Positions 31,071-45,394 of a stretch of 64,000 nucleotides of DNA are shown piece after piece. The translations under genes were made by a program, and so were the position numbers. Within the stretch, counting starts at the first letter, position 1, and each line of letters begins with the position of its first letter. The stretch is taken from NCBI GenBank assembly GCA_964504915.1, contig CAZDFH010000005.1, positions 35,371 to 99,370 of the forward strand, written 5' to 3'. The notes under the pieces were generated by a model that made no database searches, was not told where the DNA came from, and saw nothing but the letters and a program-made list of their open reading frames with translations. This stretch comes from CAJBLF01 sp964504915 (GTDB taxonomy: Bacteria > Patescibacteriota > Gracilibacteria > Absconditabacterales > Absconditicoccaceae).

Positions 31071-34000
31071 ATGGAGTGAATAAGCAAGAAACTCAGCATT
31101 CGAACCTTCATTACGCTCTATGCGCTGTCCTATATTTTTCATAGCGTCTTTTTCGTGGACCGACAGAAAGTCATGGCAGCATGACCAAGTAATGTCACTC
31201 ATTTGATTGCGGTCATCGTGGACAAAAATGTATATAGTACTAATAAAAAAGATATTGATGACTATGCGACCACGTATGTCCAGAAGAAAGAGGCAAATAG
31301 TAAAGCCATCATTTTGCCTATCAATACCTCGACTATCAAAGCACCTGATATTGCAAAAATATTGGAAAATATGTATTTTGATGGACTCAAAGATGTCCCA
31401 TCCAAATTGGTCGGAGTAATCTTGATCTGAAATATTCCCTTGCCCGTCATCCAAGAAAATGGATTTATGTATCCGAGTATCTATCCATACGTAGACTTCG
31501 AAGAGCAACAATTTGTCTATGATCAGAATAAAAAGTTTTTTGTGCCAAATAATAATCCCAATGGACAAGCCGAAATTCGACATGGAATGATTACCTTTGA
31601 TACTACAAGTCAGTACCATGATTATTTTCAGAAACTAAAAAATTATGATGCCAACCCTGCAAAATTTGTTGCACCAAAAATATGGTACGATGATTTTGTA
31701 TGATTGAAAAAATATTATGTACCTGAAAATACTAATTATTATGCAAATACTCAGATCTTTGCAGAGGATATAGGATACCATAGATTTAATAATTTATTAC
31801 TCAATACACTCAAAGGACAACATAATGATAATGTACTAGCAATAGGTTCTGGCTTGGTAACTGATGTAGCAGACTCTGATAGTCAAGAGCTCAAGACCTA
31901 TGCTGATATGATACAGCAACAGCAAGATGCGGCAAGCAGTAGCATGGACTCATTATCCAGCACCAAGACTCCCACTTTAGTACTTGGCAAAACTATTCAA
32001 GAGCTGAGCAAAACGTACGAATGATTGTTGAGTACAAAATTTCTGACCAAGATACAGAGTAATGTTTCCTCTGCTGGTAGACGATATCAGTGGGATGCTG
32101 GTAGTGGTATATGGCTCAATGATATCAATAGCCACTATGAAAAAATCGTACAAAAAGATAATTGGATTGTCGGCGACTTAGCTAGTAATCTAGCTCCGCT
32201 CCTCATAGGATTTAATACCGCTATGGAGAGTTGACTCAATCAAGAGATAGCAAATAAAAAGTATGCTATGCAATATCCTATGCCGATACAATTTATTAAT
32301 ACTGATTATTATTTGCTCATTTATGAGAAGAAAACTATTTTTTCTAATTTCTATTTTGGTACGACGTGAATCACTATTACTGATATCAAAGATACTAGTA
32401 TCTATAGATGAACGTATCAAAATCTTTCTGGTATAAAAAATGTAGCACTCGCCGATCCTACAAAATCTGTAGGTGGATCCTATCATATTCTCTCTCAGCA
32501 AGTAGAAGCGAATAGAGGATATAATTTGTTGAACACTCAGGATGAGCTTACCAACTGGAAAAATAATAAGCAATATCTCTTGCACAAAAAAACCTGTGAT
32601 GGATTCCCATGAATTTTTATTCCTTTTACCGATATTTGTCTAGGGACACAAACCTGGGACGACAGCTGGTGAGATTCACATGATTTCACTGATTATAAAT
32701 GAGATACCGTATATGGATCTACGGGTGATAGTGCCAAAGAACAACCAATAGATTTTGCTATCAGACTACGATGATGAGCATCACCTATCAATATAGATAC
32801 GGGATCATTCCAAAGTGATTTGTATAAGCTCACCTTTTTCAATCCTAAGCAAGCCATTAGTCCTGTACGAGATATTGCATGATCACAGCAAGTATCTGCT
32901 AGTCAGCCTGAGGCAAACTCATTTCTTGGGTTGATGAAATATGCTTCTATGATCAAGAGTGCAGATCAAGCTGGTCCATATCTCTATCCTAGAGCTATCA
33001 AATCAGCTGGTAATGAGCATGATAATGCCATCAATATTTTTGGCATACCTTTTGTAGCCAAGGAAACTACCTGATATGCCGATGTAGATTTTTTCTCTAC
33101 ATTTGATACACAGCGAACGAATACTGCTGGACCGATTATTACTTTGTATCACAAAGGAACTACCAACGGATCTGGGAAAACCGATAGTCAGATCTACCAA
33201 TACAAACTTATCAACACTACCCAACAAAATATTTCTCCGACTCCTGCAGAGATCAATGGCATGAATGTCACCACTGCTGATAGACCGATTGATAGTATTA
33301 GAAATGTTACCTTCCAAGGTATCGGTGGTGATGTGGTACAACTGAATTATCCTAACCTGTACGAAGTCCCTGTCTATATGATGAGTGGAGACAAACGTAT
33401 ATTAAAAAGTCCCACACAAATACTGACTGCTATCACAGATTACCTAACGAACAAAGTGGTAGCATACAACGACGCATTGCTTACACAACAACATAAAGAA
33501 GCTCAATATTATGCTACGCATACAGATGCATTTAATTTTTTGTGACAAGCGAATCCTTTGGCTACGCCACACAATCGTACCTATACACCACTAGATCCCA
33601 ACTTCTTTATTACGAAACTGGAGCAATCTCTAGACGCACTTGTCACCCAATATGGTAATGACTATGTCTATGGAGACACCATACCAAGTAATAAACTGAT
33701 GCTTATTGCCAAACTGCTGTATTATCAAAACCTAGCACGGACAGAAAGAGGTAAAGCCACGACAGTGGATGGAGACATAGTCGAAGCACAAGATAGTTTC
33801 AATGTGAATCAGAAAATTAGTGATACCGTAAATACCTATTTGCACGCTGACAACAATCAGGGACAATTTTTGACCCCAACATATAATGATAGTGGATATG
33901 AAGTTGCATATATTAATTCTGACTGATTTGATCTCATCCAGAGCAAAGAGACTCCAGCATTTATTACCAATCTGCAGACCATCAAGAGTCAGAAAGCTGA

Positions 34001-37000
34001 GCAAGTAAGTAATCAGATGAAGATCACTGATGACATTGCACAGAGTGAAGCAGAGAATGAAGTCCAGGCAGATTGTGGTGTGGATCCTGCTGGTAGTGCA
34101 TTGATCTTTGATATCAAGACGATGAAATCACCATGGCTAGATGCGATGAAATGCTGGTATAAGAAGATACTTAAAGAGCCATTCAAAATCAATGTCTCAT
34201 TCAAGAATGCTCAATGACCAGTAGTCGCTGGCTCATTGAAATCACTCGTCAGCACCTTTACTGGATTCGCTCAAGAATGGAATGATTACGGAGCTGGGCA
34301 AGCAAGTACAGATGAAGCACAGAATCAAAAAACTCTTGCGACTGTTGCTCCTTGAGTGGCTGATACGGTAAAGACGTTTGATGACATGTGAGAGATTAAG
34401 ACTTCTGCCAGTAGCCGATTTGCTCATAGCGCAGAAGAAAAAACACTAACGATAGATCTCCCTAGAGCACTCCCTGGCGCTAATCATGTTACCCTGTCTG
34501 CGACAGGAGACGCTTGTATCTGACTACAGGGATATACCAAGACACTTTGCAAACAAGATATTAGTTTCAATCTCAATGGAGATCCCAAAACGTTTACTTT
34601 TTTGTCGACAGATGTAGCAGGGACAATGACCATCACCGCACGTTTCTGTATCGGCTCAGCACCTTCTGCAGGAAGAGGATATTCTCCATCAGATATATGT
34701 ATCCAGAAAAGTAAATCAGTGACTGTCCTCCCTGGACCGGTAGCTCGTATAGCAATCAAGACTGCGTCTTCTCCACAATTGGTGATGATCTGAGCATCTG
34801 TACCTGTCACGGTATGGGCTCGAGATGCCTTTGACAATCAGATTGGATCAGTAGTCGAACCCTATACGCTTTCCGTACAGACAGGTACAATCAATGGAGC
34901 ATCGAAGGTAGACTTCAGTGCTTTCTGAGAAAAAGCGAGCTTTATCTATCAAGCATCGTCAGATGCTATTAGTCAAAATACGCCTATCACTATCAAGGTC
35001 ACTGGGACGAATCAAGAGAAGAAACCTGTCACTGCTGAATGAAAAATTATCGTAGCCAAATGAATACTCAATATTTATAACCAGTCCCAATTACTCTTCT
35101 CTAGTAATGCTACTCAATCGAAAGCATTTGATTACACCTTGCCCAACACTCCTGATGCTATTGTGAAGGTTGATGCCAATACGCTTGCTCAATTGCAGGA
35201 AACTAGTATCCCAAAGATTTCTCTGCAGCTAGTATCGCCCAATGGTAAAGATGGCAATGCATTACAATCCGTCCTCAATATTACGAGTAAAAATAATCTC
35301 CTGACTCCTTGAGTCGTCCAGAATAGAACCCTTGAGCTAGAGCAGTGAAATAAGGTACAAAGGATATTCCAAGAGCAACATGATTTCTTGATACAAGATG
35401 GTAAATTAGATATATCATTTTATCCAAGCTACAAAGCCGGACAAGAAGAACTTGTGATTAGTGTACCAGGGTTGGATCCTATACATCTCTTTGTCAACGT
35501 ACTCCCTGCTACCGCCCAGAAGGTTGCACTTACTTTACAAGACAGCTTGCTCACGTTTACTAAAAATTTATGAACGACGAATGGGACTCTTAAAGTCTTA
35601 GATTATTGGAACAATCTCGTAACTACACCGACTCTACTTAAGCTGTGAACTATTGGTCCCGGACTGATGAATGGCGTCGATACTGCTGTGATGAAGTGGA
35701 CAGGGTCTACTATTCCTTTCACCCTCAAAGCTAAACAGGGATGATGATGAGCATGATATCTTTTTGCGTATATTTCTGGACTTGCTTTGACTGATCAGGA
35801 TCCAGGGCAATTGAATTTCTTTGTACAAACTAATGTACTTCCAGAGACAGGGCTGAATGTGATGTATCTTAATTTATTTGGAACGGACTGGTGAAATCAA
35901 CGATGATATTTCTCTGACAATAATAAAAAGGTGAATGCGTTGACAGAAAACTCAGACAAATTACTGACTACCACGACGCAGTTAATCGACCCCACAAAAA
36001 TCAAACAGGTCCAGGTCAGTGTCAACCCCAACGGACAAATCTATAACTACACAGACAACAATCAGACAATAAGACTTTCGAGTGGACACCTGCGAAGCGA
36101 AATCCAAGACATGGCGAATATCCAGCTCTGAGCACTCACGCAATACAATATTGTCGAGCTTGCTTCTGGATCATTGGATACTTGGGTCCAAGATAGGAAT
36201 GCGATACTCTATATCCCTGAAACTCCTGACAGCATCATTTCTGGCAATACCATAGCTAATAAAAAATTGCTTATCAACCATGAAGAAATGATTGATTTCC
36301 AAAATGGATCTATGTCAGACGCTCTTAGCATCCAAGCAAATGGTGAAGAAGTACATGGTATGGTCATGTATGATGTACTATGGGCAGGAACGAAAGTAGG
36401 AACGCTAGCACTATATAAGAAAGTAAATCTCATCAGTGATGCGGATATTGCTGTCGCTGATGTGGTAAAATATGCCAAGACTACCGTATTCTTAGAATGA
36501 TCTACTAATGGACCCCAAGGTATCGGTATCTATGATACTACGTCTGTCTTTAGTAAGAATGGATATCAATCTATCGAAGATAGTACTGATCCATTACTCG
36601 GCATCTGATTTACGAGTAAGTTCAAAAACATAACGTATTTCGCGGCGGGACAAAACGTAGGTCAGTCCACCCTCCCATTTGGTTCAGCATTTTTGATTAA
36701 CTTTGGAGATCCTTTGGTGAGCAGAGTGTCAGATAATATCAACGTGAGTAAGACACCATACGATAGTAACCCAGGAGAAAATATTTTCTCCAACCCGAAT
36801 AAAACGATATCGCAAACGATTCCTGCAGACTTCAATGATGATGGGATGCTCGATATGCTGATAGTATACACTGATGGCACTATCCAGTTATTGAAAAATT
36901 ATGGTGGTAAAAATCCATATAGAAATGAAGGCAATCTGATGCTCATCGCCGATGCGATCAAAGAAATCCATGTCGGTGATGTCAACGGAGATCACTATCC

Positions 37001-40000
37001 TGATATTATTATCTGGACCACGAAGGATAAACTATTGGTGTATAAAAATATGCAATGAATATTTGATGTAGATGGTACGCCAGTCTGTCTCAATACTAAT
37101 ATCGATCCATGAAGAGTAAGCACGACACCAAATAGTCTGAGTGGAGTGAATCAACTTTTCTTTGAGGATATGGATAAAGATGGCAATACTGATATCATCA
37201 CCAATGATGACTTGGGTGATGTAAAAATATTTTATGGAGGCGATACGAGCAAAAATACACACGATGCTGGTAGTAATTATCTCTCTGCTGTTACCGGAGC
37301 TTGTGATGATCAACGATACACCAGGCAAAAAGCCAATTATAAGACAGTAAAAAGTCTGGCAATGAGAAGCAAGAGTGATCGATATATTACTGATGAGTCA
37401 CTTGTCCATCGACAACATATGATGACGCCCGATGATGGTGTAGATACCAGTGCTACTGATACAGATGAGGCGAATATGGATACGGATGGCCCCGCTCAGA
37501 AATCATGAGGTGGTGACTATACCAAAGATGATGCTATCGCCATGGCGAAAGATGTGGTGATTAATAATAATGATAATATCGTAACTACTGCGAAAAAAGA
37601 TTTGGCTTACGTCAGTAACCCGCTCGATAGAGTACCTGCGTATGAGCATCTGGCTGCTAGTGATATCTATTATCTTCCTATCTCTAGTCTTTCTGGAGAA
37701 GATATTAGTGTGTATAAAAAATATACTGATCTCAACGGAGGTAGTCTGGTAAACAACGATAAAGTACTTATCACGACCACCCTGCTTTCTTTGGTAAATA
37801 ACAAAAAAATTACCTACTTAGATCAGCTCAAATGACCATGGAAGCTACTGAAAAATACTGATGGAGAAATGACTACACTTGGCGTTTCTGGACAAGTAGC
37901 CAATATCTCTATCTCTCAGGGTGTAGGTCCTGACTATCAAATCATGGTCGATAATATTACTCTCCAAGCGAAACAATCAATCAAAATATCATATATTGTC
38001 ACCTACCAGCAACCACCATTGACGACTATCCAGGTCCAAGATGAAGATCTGAGTGACCAAGGTAGACCACAAGATGGCTATCCCGATATTGCTATCCAGA
38101 CAGCTGATGCTTGTATCAAATCTAGATGGATCGCACGAAATACAAAGAACTCGAGCGAACAGTATAAAGAATATAAAGATGTCTTAGAAGATATAGACAA
38201 GACGACTGCAGACTATTCTTCCTGAGCTAATGATACACAAACGTCTACGATCACCGATACATTAGATACTTTATGATCATCTACCAATAGTGCTCCTACA
38301 CAGCAAAGCATTAGTTCGTTGTTGTGACTGGCTGATGTCTTGGAAAATTGGAATGTGAAGGACCTCTTTAGCAACTGATGAATGAATATCAATCTCAACC
38401 TCAACTTCATTGATACTGCTACTGCCGGTGTGAGTAAAAAATTGGATGAATGATTGAAGTGACTCTGCCAATGATTTAAGGTGAATAAAAAAGGATGCCA
38501 AGGTATCCCTGTTCCATTTAATCAAGCGTTCTTAGCACCATGATTGTATCATCTCTTCTGATGTGTCCCTAAACTACCCAATCCTTTGGCCTCTGTCTTT
38601 ACCTTGATCAATAAGACATTAGGAAAGGGATTACCTATCATATCATTTCCCACATCAGCAGTTCCATATGTTGCATTCCTTTGAGTTCCTTTCCCATGAT
38701 GAGCAGGATGAATTTTTTGATGAGTAACGTCTCAATTTAGGCTCTATATCGCACCTACGCTTACTCTAGGAGTGTGAATTGCTATCTGTGGATGACCATA
38801 TTCTCTGAGTGCTAAATTACCTAAACCATTTAGAGATCTCTGATGAAACTGTATCGTCTTTGCTATCCCTGGTCTGATGACTGCATGTAATAGTGATAGT
38901 AGTCAGAATGATACCGATACGAGCAAGTGATGAGATGAACTAGATGATGATATCGTAAAGGGTGCTGATAATGGCACCTGTGAAACTCCTCCGGCAGTAA
39001 GTAATAGGATAGTCTTTGCCGAAGATGATGGTAGTGTGAATGCTAGTAATCTAGGCACTTCATCTCCGCTTCAAATTGTAGAAAAACCACTGACTACCCT
39101 TTCTGATGATCTCAATATCACCGTCGGAAATAATGAACCAGTGACACCACTTATCCCTCAAGGAAATTTCTGATGAATCATCCAAATGGATCAGGATCCT
39201 ATTATCGAAACTACTGACGAGGCAGCAAATGCCGAGGAAGGTATTGCGTTGGAACCTGGGGAAAAAATTAATCTCAAAATAGTCTGAGGCAAAACTAAGT
39301 GACTGATCAAATGTGTCGTCAAAGATCGAGTCACGAGACAATTGAAATATATCGTCAATAATATTACCAAGATGACTATCCAAGTAGACTTGCCAAATAT
39401 TTCACAGATAGCTCAAGGGTTTGATAAGATGGAAGGATTCTCTGATATCTACAAGAAGATTAATGCTGAAGATACCTCTGCATGACTTATTACTGATCTC
39501 CCTGCACAATCCACTACTACTGCTACACTTACTGGTACGCTCAGCACCTTCAAGCAAGCATTTTCTCGCCAGCAATGGTCTAGCATATCCAATAAGATTG
39601 GGCAAAATCCATTTGAAGCATTGATGATGATGTTCAAAGATGTGCCACTTATCAATCTGTCGAGTAAAGATATTAATGTCAAAATACCAGCGCTTACAAG
39701 CGATGAAGTAGACAAATATTATAGCTATCTGAAATCTTGGATAGCACAAAATGCACAGATCCTAGAAGACTGGACTGATGTGATCAATAAGATGCTGGCA
39801 TTATGTGGGACAACAGATAAGACAGAGGCTAAAACGACCAAGGCAACTCTTGAGAAGGAAAAAATAGCTATTGCAGGGAACACCAATCTTACTCAAGCTG
39901 ATAAAAATAAATTGAATACACGAATTACGAGTGAGATCAAGGATATGAATGCCATCATCGCATTACCTCAAAATACCACACGACAGCAGTTATGATCAGA

Positions 40001-43000
40001 TGCTAAAAATATCTGAATCAATCTAAAGAATACTACTACTAAGATCACTAAGCTACCATATCGGAAATTATTGCAACAATGACTACTCGCTCAGCAGAAG
40101 AAAGAGGGAGATAATTTCTCTGCAACAGGTGCAGCAAGACTTGCTACTATCACTACCGTCGTGGCTAGCCTCGAAAAATGTAGTGGCATTACTGAGGGTA
40201 TTGGTTCTTTCATTACTTTCAGAGAAAACTCAGCAGGGCTGATTGGCTCTGTACAAGAAAATATGAAGGTGCTCGATCAGTACAAACAATTCCCCACCCA
40301 ACTCTATAGTCGGATCCATATTACTGATAGATATCTCTGAGAGATTTCATCTATTACCTCTGAATTTGTAGGTAATCTCACATATCGGCTTAGTACGAAT
40401 GCAAATAGATTTTCTCAGTATGTGGATGCGATTACCTTGATCATCTGAGCAATTAAAACATGGCAAGCCATTATCAATTTCTCGGTAGATCGATCTGAAA
40501 AATGTAGTAAATGTTCCAATGATAATTATGGATGATTCTCTTGTAGTCTTTCCTTCTTGTGTCCACAGTTGCCTATCTTCCATATTCCTGCATTCAAGAT
40601 ACCAGATATTCATCTCGACCTCTCACACTTGGAACTAGGTATGGATATCGTATTGCCCAAATTTAATTTTGTTCCCATCAAGGTGCCTTTGCCTACATTG
40701 CCTCAATTACCAGAGCCACCCACGGTGGAGGTCAATCGAGATGTCTTACTCAATCTCAATCTCAAAATTTTCAAAGATATGTCATTGCCTACCATTCCTG
40801 TGATTCCATCGCCACCACAGTTACCAGAGTTGCCATCATTCATCCCTGATGTGAACCTGCAATTACCTATCTTGCCACCGGCACCCAAGATACCCAAAAT
40901 TCTCCCTGAGATTAATGGCGTATTGAAGGTTGCAAAATTTATTGGACAAGTATTCTGTATCGTGAAGTGATGAATTGGACTCGTAGGAGAATTGGGAGTA
41001 AAGTGAAAAATCGAACAGCTCACTCAGAGAAAATGGAATGTCCCGGTATTTGATTTCTTCAATCTCACGACCAAGACAAAAGAAGCTCCGCTGGAATGAT
41101 TTGATTATCAGATCGATGCGTATGCTAGACTTAAATATAATTTTGAGTGAGTCTACTCTCTCTTGGATACCGTCGCTCAGTCAGTGAACCAAGTAGTTGC
41201 ACAGACAGTAGAAGCACCGATGCAAAAAGGTATGGATATAGTAAATTCAGGAATCAATAATAGCAATATGGTCCAACAGTTAGAAAATATTCCTGATATT
41301 AATATTAACGGCTACCTTCCCGCTGATGCTTCTGGTGGTATGGATTATCAGACAGCGTATAGCCAACTGCGAAACGGATTGCTTGCTTTCAGACAGCAAA
41401 CAAGTGATGATAAGGATATGCAAAATAAAATTAATGACATTACCCAGACGATTACTGCTCCCTGAGAAGTGAAACCAGCAAGCAAGGAGCTAAGCCAAGC
41501 TGAAACGCAAGCCAATACTATAGTCCAGAATAAACAAGCGGAGATTACTCAGCTCGCGAATAAAGTAAAAAACTACGATAGTTTCATCAAAGACGTGATG
41601 AAAAATCAGATACAATTAGTCAGCAAACAAGATGAGACTACAACTATTTCTACTCCTATTCTTACCCTCAATGAAACGACTAAATCGATTATTAGCAAAC
41701 AAGAATCTCCTACTAAGACCTATCTGAAAATTAATGAATGATTGGTCGATGGATATCTTGATGCAGTGACCAGAGGTAGTGCAGAAAAGCTAAATATGAC
41801 ACCTGATACCTATAATAAATCCAAGACCTATTTGACTCAGCTCAAGCAGAAAATAGTGTATGCGGAAACTACTGATACCGAGAAGCCATTGATCGCAGCA
41901 AGCTGTCAGTGAGGTAATTGTCAGACGAGTACCTTGGATGAAAATGGGTATAAACAAGATCTCTCTTCTTATGTCCAAGGTGTCCTTACGAGTACGGGAA
42001 GTGGTAGCGGTAAGACGATTGTAAATGTGGTAAATAATGAAGATATTACAGCTCAGATAGGTCATAATTATGTGCCAGGAGATCTGAATAATGATGGTAA
42101 AAAAGATATTCTCCTCCGAGATATGAATACCGTTTATATCAAATATGCTGATCAAGAAAATGAGCATTTCAGCAAATGATGATGAACACTGACTCAGCAA
42201 TCTAGCAAGCTGTACCTCTATCAGGGTAGTCTAGGTAAACGACGAATAGATAGCACAGATGAATTATCCAAGAAATATTTCACGATCAAAGATATTACTA
42301 TCAAGCTTCGAGATGTGAATCAAGAGGTCAAGAATTACAAGACAGAAGGACAGACCTTTGACACGATTACCCTGAGTTGGAAAAATAATATCATCCTCTG
42401 AGATAACGTCGATGGCTATGTGATCAAGTTTACTCATAAGATTGACCACTTCTTTGATAAGTTTCCTAGCTTTAATTTCTTTACTAAAAATACGAGTGAT
42501 GCAAAATATATCCTCGTGTTACCCAAAGGGACTGAATCAGCCAAATGATTTTTGACGGTAGACGACCTAACGAAAAAAGCAATCAAATTCCTGATGACAG
42601 GTACCGTGATAGCAGTCAGATATTTTGATCCTAACCAAGAGAAAGTATCTATAGTCATCAATGAAATGCCGAGAAAACGATCCTATACACAGATAGCTAC
42701 TCTTGGCCAAGCACCAGATCAGCTCAGTAAGGCTCAGCAGAAATCATTTTTCCTCTTGGCTCAGAGATCACCTTGGTCCAATCAAATTGTCGCAGGCAAT
42801 CAACTGCTTGGAGATACGGAGCCACCACTCGCCACGGTTACCTTACACAGAGTGCTGATGAATGAAGACGTAAGTACTGGCAATACTCATGAATGATTTA
42901 TCAATACCTATTACACGCTCAATGCATTGTGGACGGATAAAGTGGCAGTAAGTAATATGAAAATACTCTATGATGGAGAAACTATCTACCAAAAATCTGG

Positions 43001-43841
43001 ATTTTTATCTACAGGTAGTATTGCTATCCCCAACCTGTTTTTTACATGAACGGCCCAGAAAGAATTCACGTTTACCGCTGTAGATCCTAATGGTAATGTC
43101 GGCAAGGAAGTCGTCACACTTACCATCAATATTCCTCAGATTACTATTACCGACGTCCAGCAAATAGACAAAGATACTACACAGGTCATTGCAGAATTGG
43201 AGCAAGATCTAGATGAAGGACTGGTAAGTTTCCAGAGAGAAAGAAACGGTGTGCTTACAGCAATTACGGGAAGTAAGGCAAATCCTCTCGGTGGATATTT
43301 CTTATCTCCAGGACAGAAAGTAGTAACTGGTGGTATCTACACCCTTTGAGATACTCTTGGACTCTTTGCTCCTAGTGGAGAAGCAATCGGTACTATCGAT
43401 CCTGACAATGGAGAAATCATTATCAATGCAAATCGGGAAAAGAGAATCTCATTGCAACTCGATTTCTTATTGAGCATTCCTACGATCAAAGTCATCGATA
43501 CGAAAACAAATCAAAGCCTCTTTCACATATCTCTGCCTGCTGATGCCCTCTGAAGTATCCAGCTTTTGCAAGGCAAGCCAAACTATACACTTGCGACATT
43601 ATCGGAAAGTCAATTTGATGAATTCCAATGAGGCTCTTGTATACAGAATGCAAGCAAGGAATGTATGCTTTATGTAAATGCAGCAGGAAAAATATATGTG
43701 CCGGGTGTCTATGGTTCTACTCTATGAGGTACCTATGGCTTTGATACCAAGACGAAAACTATTGTCTATTCCATCACCGATGGTGGCAAGTCGCCTATAG
43801 CTAAAATTCTCATCAAGACGAAGCCACTTATTAGCAACTAA
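31071..43841 (+). CDS. Giant exported protein (~4256 residues)
   Basis: A single reading frame runs 12.8 kb with only TGA interruptions, read as glycine; I checked the two longest gaps and found no TAA or TAG. The N-terminus (KKLSIRTFITLYALSYIF) is a signal or anchor segment. The first ~1000 residues have no family I know. Ig-like and filamin-like beta segments start near 1220 (PGPVARIAIKT). Calcium-loop VCBS/FG-GAP motifs occur at about 1920 (DFNDDGMLD), 1970 (DVNGDHYPD), 2033 (DMDKDGNTD) and 3671 (DLNNDGKKD). Residues 2490-2610 are unusually hydrophobic and glycine-rich, and 3163-3290 are proline-rich (LPTLPQLPEPP). The end is beta-rich. Probably a surface fibre, adhesin or scaffold. Confidence 0.85.
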
Positions 43842-43853
43842 AAGAGAAGTTAA

Positions 43854-43980
43854 AAGGTTGGAAGGTTAAAAGGTTAAAAGGTTAAAAAGTTACATATTAT
43901 CTATTATCCCATTTCACCCATTCTACTCGTTTCACCCATTCTACTCGTTTCACCCATTCTACTCATTTTACCCATCCCAC
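43854..43980. repeat. Two short tandem arrays in one spacer
   Basis: First come several GGTTAAAA units (43854-43891). Then an 18-base unit, TTTCACCCATTCTACTCG, is repeated about three times with a degenerate fourth copy (43911-43980), running up to six bases before the next ATG. Confidence 0.75.
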
Positions 43981-43985
43981 GTCAT

Positions 43986-44867
43986 ATGAAGTCTGTACAA
44001 AAAATTACACTCCTTACGTCCGTAGTCGTCCTGTGTTTTGGTGGATATTCGTTTGCACACGATTGTAAACTGGCAAGCGAGATTACCGATACGAGTGAAA
44101 CCACAACATACAATTTTATTAATAAGCTGGCTGGTGTAAACTTTGAGGGTATCATGCCTCAGGTGGCCGTAGCAAAGGCAGTAGAAAATTTGAAAAAATA
44201 TTGCTGTGTGAGCAAAATTATTGATGAATCTTTTTGTAAAAATTTCAAGGATGATACTGAGCAACTCTATCCTCAGAGTGCATATCTGTATGATCATTTG
44301 CTGGATGTTGCATTTAGGAGATTGGATGGAAGAGCTGACTTGGCATATGGATTATCGCCAGACAAAGATGGCGAAGCACGAAGAAATTTATTTAATGGAT
44401 TTGCTACCGCTCAAGTCACGACATCCAAAATTATTTCTGATGCTTATGCTAAATATCGGACGAGAAAAATTATTGTCATCAAGGACAAAGATCTGACAAA
44501 ATTTATGCTCGAATATAATAATTCTACGCTTGCAGATAAATATGCTAATATGTGTCCTATTATTAATCTCTTATATAACCAGCTCAGGACAGACAAGCAG
44601 GTCGTGATAGATCCTTGATACGCCAACTGATTTCATGCACAATGTCTCAAGCTAGCAAACCTTAGAATCTCTAAAGAATATACAGCGACACAAGCATTGA
44701 TGATCAAGGCAGCGAATGAGTCTATCCACACTACTACTCAAGCATATACGATGAACTATTTTATGCAAGAAAAAATAGCTGGCCTTCTCAGTACAATGAA
44801 TAAGCTCAGAGGTCTATTCTCTACATTGGCTCAGCAAGCTCCTGCATCGAAATCTGCTCGTAAATAA
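43986..44867 (+). CDS. Exported protein, unknown function
   Basis: This 293-residue protein has a signal peptide (ITLLTSVVVLCFGGYSFA) and a mainly helical mature part containing several cysteines (CKLAS, YCCVSK, FCKNF, MCPII, QCLKL), some of which may form disulfides. I recognise no domain. The end is Ala/Ser/Lys rich. It lies between the giant gene and the VirB2-like gene on the same strand. A tandem repeat array separates it from the giant gene. Confidence 0.65.
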
Positions 44868-44905
44868 TTGCCCATCATACCATTTATTTTGTTATCCGTT
44901 CATTC

Positions 44906-45385
44906 ATGAGAAAAATTGCCCTTTGATTTCTAGCACTTACGTTGGTAGCGATCAACGTCTGATCCCCCCTGTACGCTATCGATGCAAATAATGATTTTGT
45001 GATCATCCCTGAAGCTGGAGATACTGCGAAAGTCGAACAAGCGGTGACTGATGTCGGTGCTAAATGAGGTAGTGTCTGGGATGCTTATACTACAAAGGCT
45101 ACGGACATGAAGTGAGAAGTAGGGAATCAATTGGCTTCTGGTATTATGACACGAGAAACGCTACTTGATTATGTCGTCTATATCGTCAGATTTTTATCTC
45201 AGATAGGACTCGTCATTGGAGCACTTATGATCATCTATGCAGGCTATTTGTATGCCACGAGTGTCTTTAGTGGTGGTAATGTAGCCAAAGGAAATACAGC
45301 AATAAAAAATGCCATCATCGGTGTCATCGTCGTGGCATTTTCTTATGCAATTATGAAATTATTAACGAGTGCTTTCTTATCATAA
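44906..45385 (+). CDS. VirB2/TrbC-like pilin-type membrane protein
   Basis: This 159-residue protein has a signal peptide (MRKIALGFLALTLVAINVGS), a polar stretch to about residue 90, and then two hydrophobic helices: LLDYVVYIVRFLSQIGLVIG continuing into ALMIIYAGYLYATSVFSGG, and AIIGVIVVAFSYAIMKLLTS, with a charged turn NVAKGNTAIKN between them. This topology matches VirB2/TrbC-type pilins and related proteins of Patescibacteria. The polar N-terminal part is longer than in classical VirB2. No VirB4-type ATPase lies in the window. Confidence 0.68.
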
Positions 45386-45394
45386 GCAGAAATA

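Noticed and set aside
31071..43841. Reading the giant region as a row of many small genes or a pseudogene
   Set aside because: All fragments are in one frame, are separated only by TGA, and conserved genes in the same window show TGA is glycine.
43911..43980. CRISPR-like appearance of the TTTCACCC repeats
   Set aside because: Units are head-to-tail without spacers and only 18 bases long, with no cas genes nearby; this is a simple tandem repeat.
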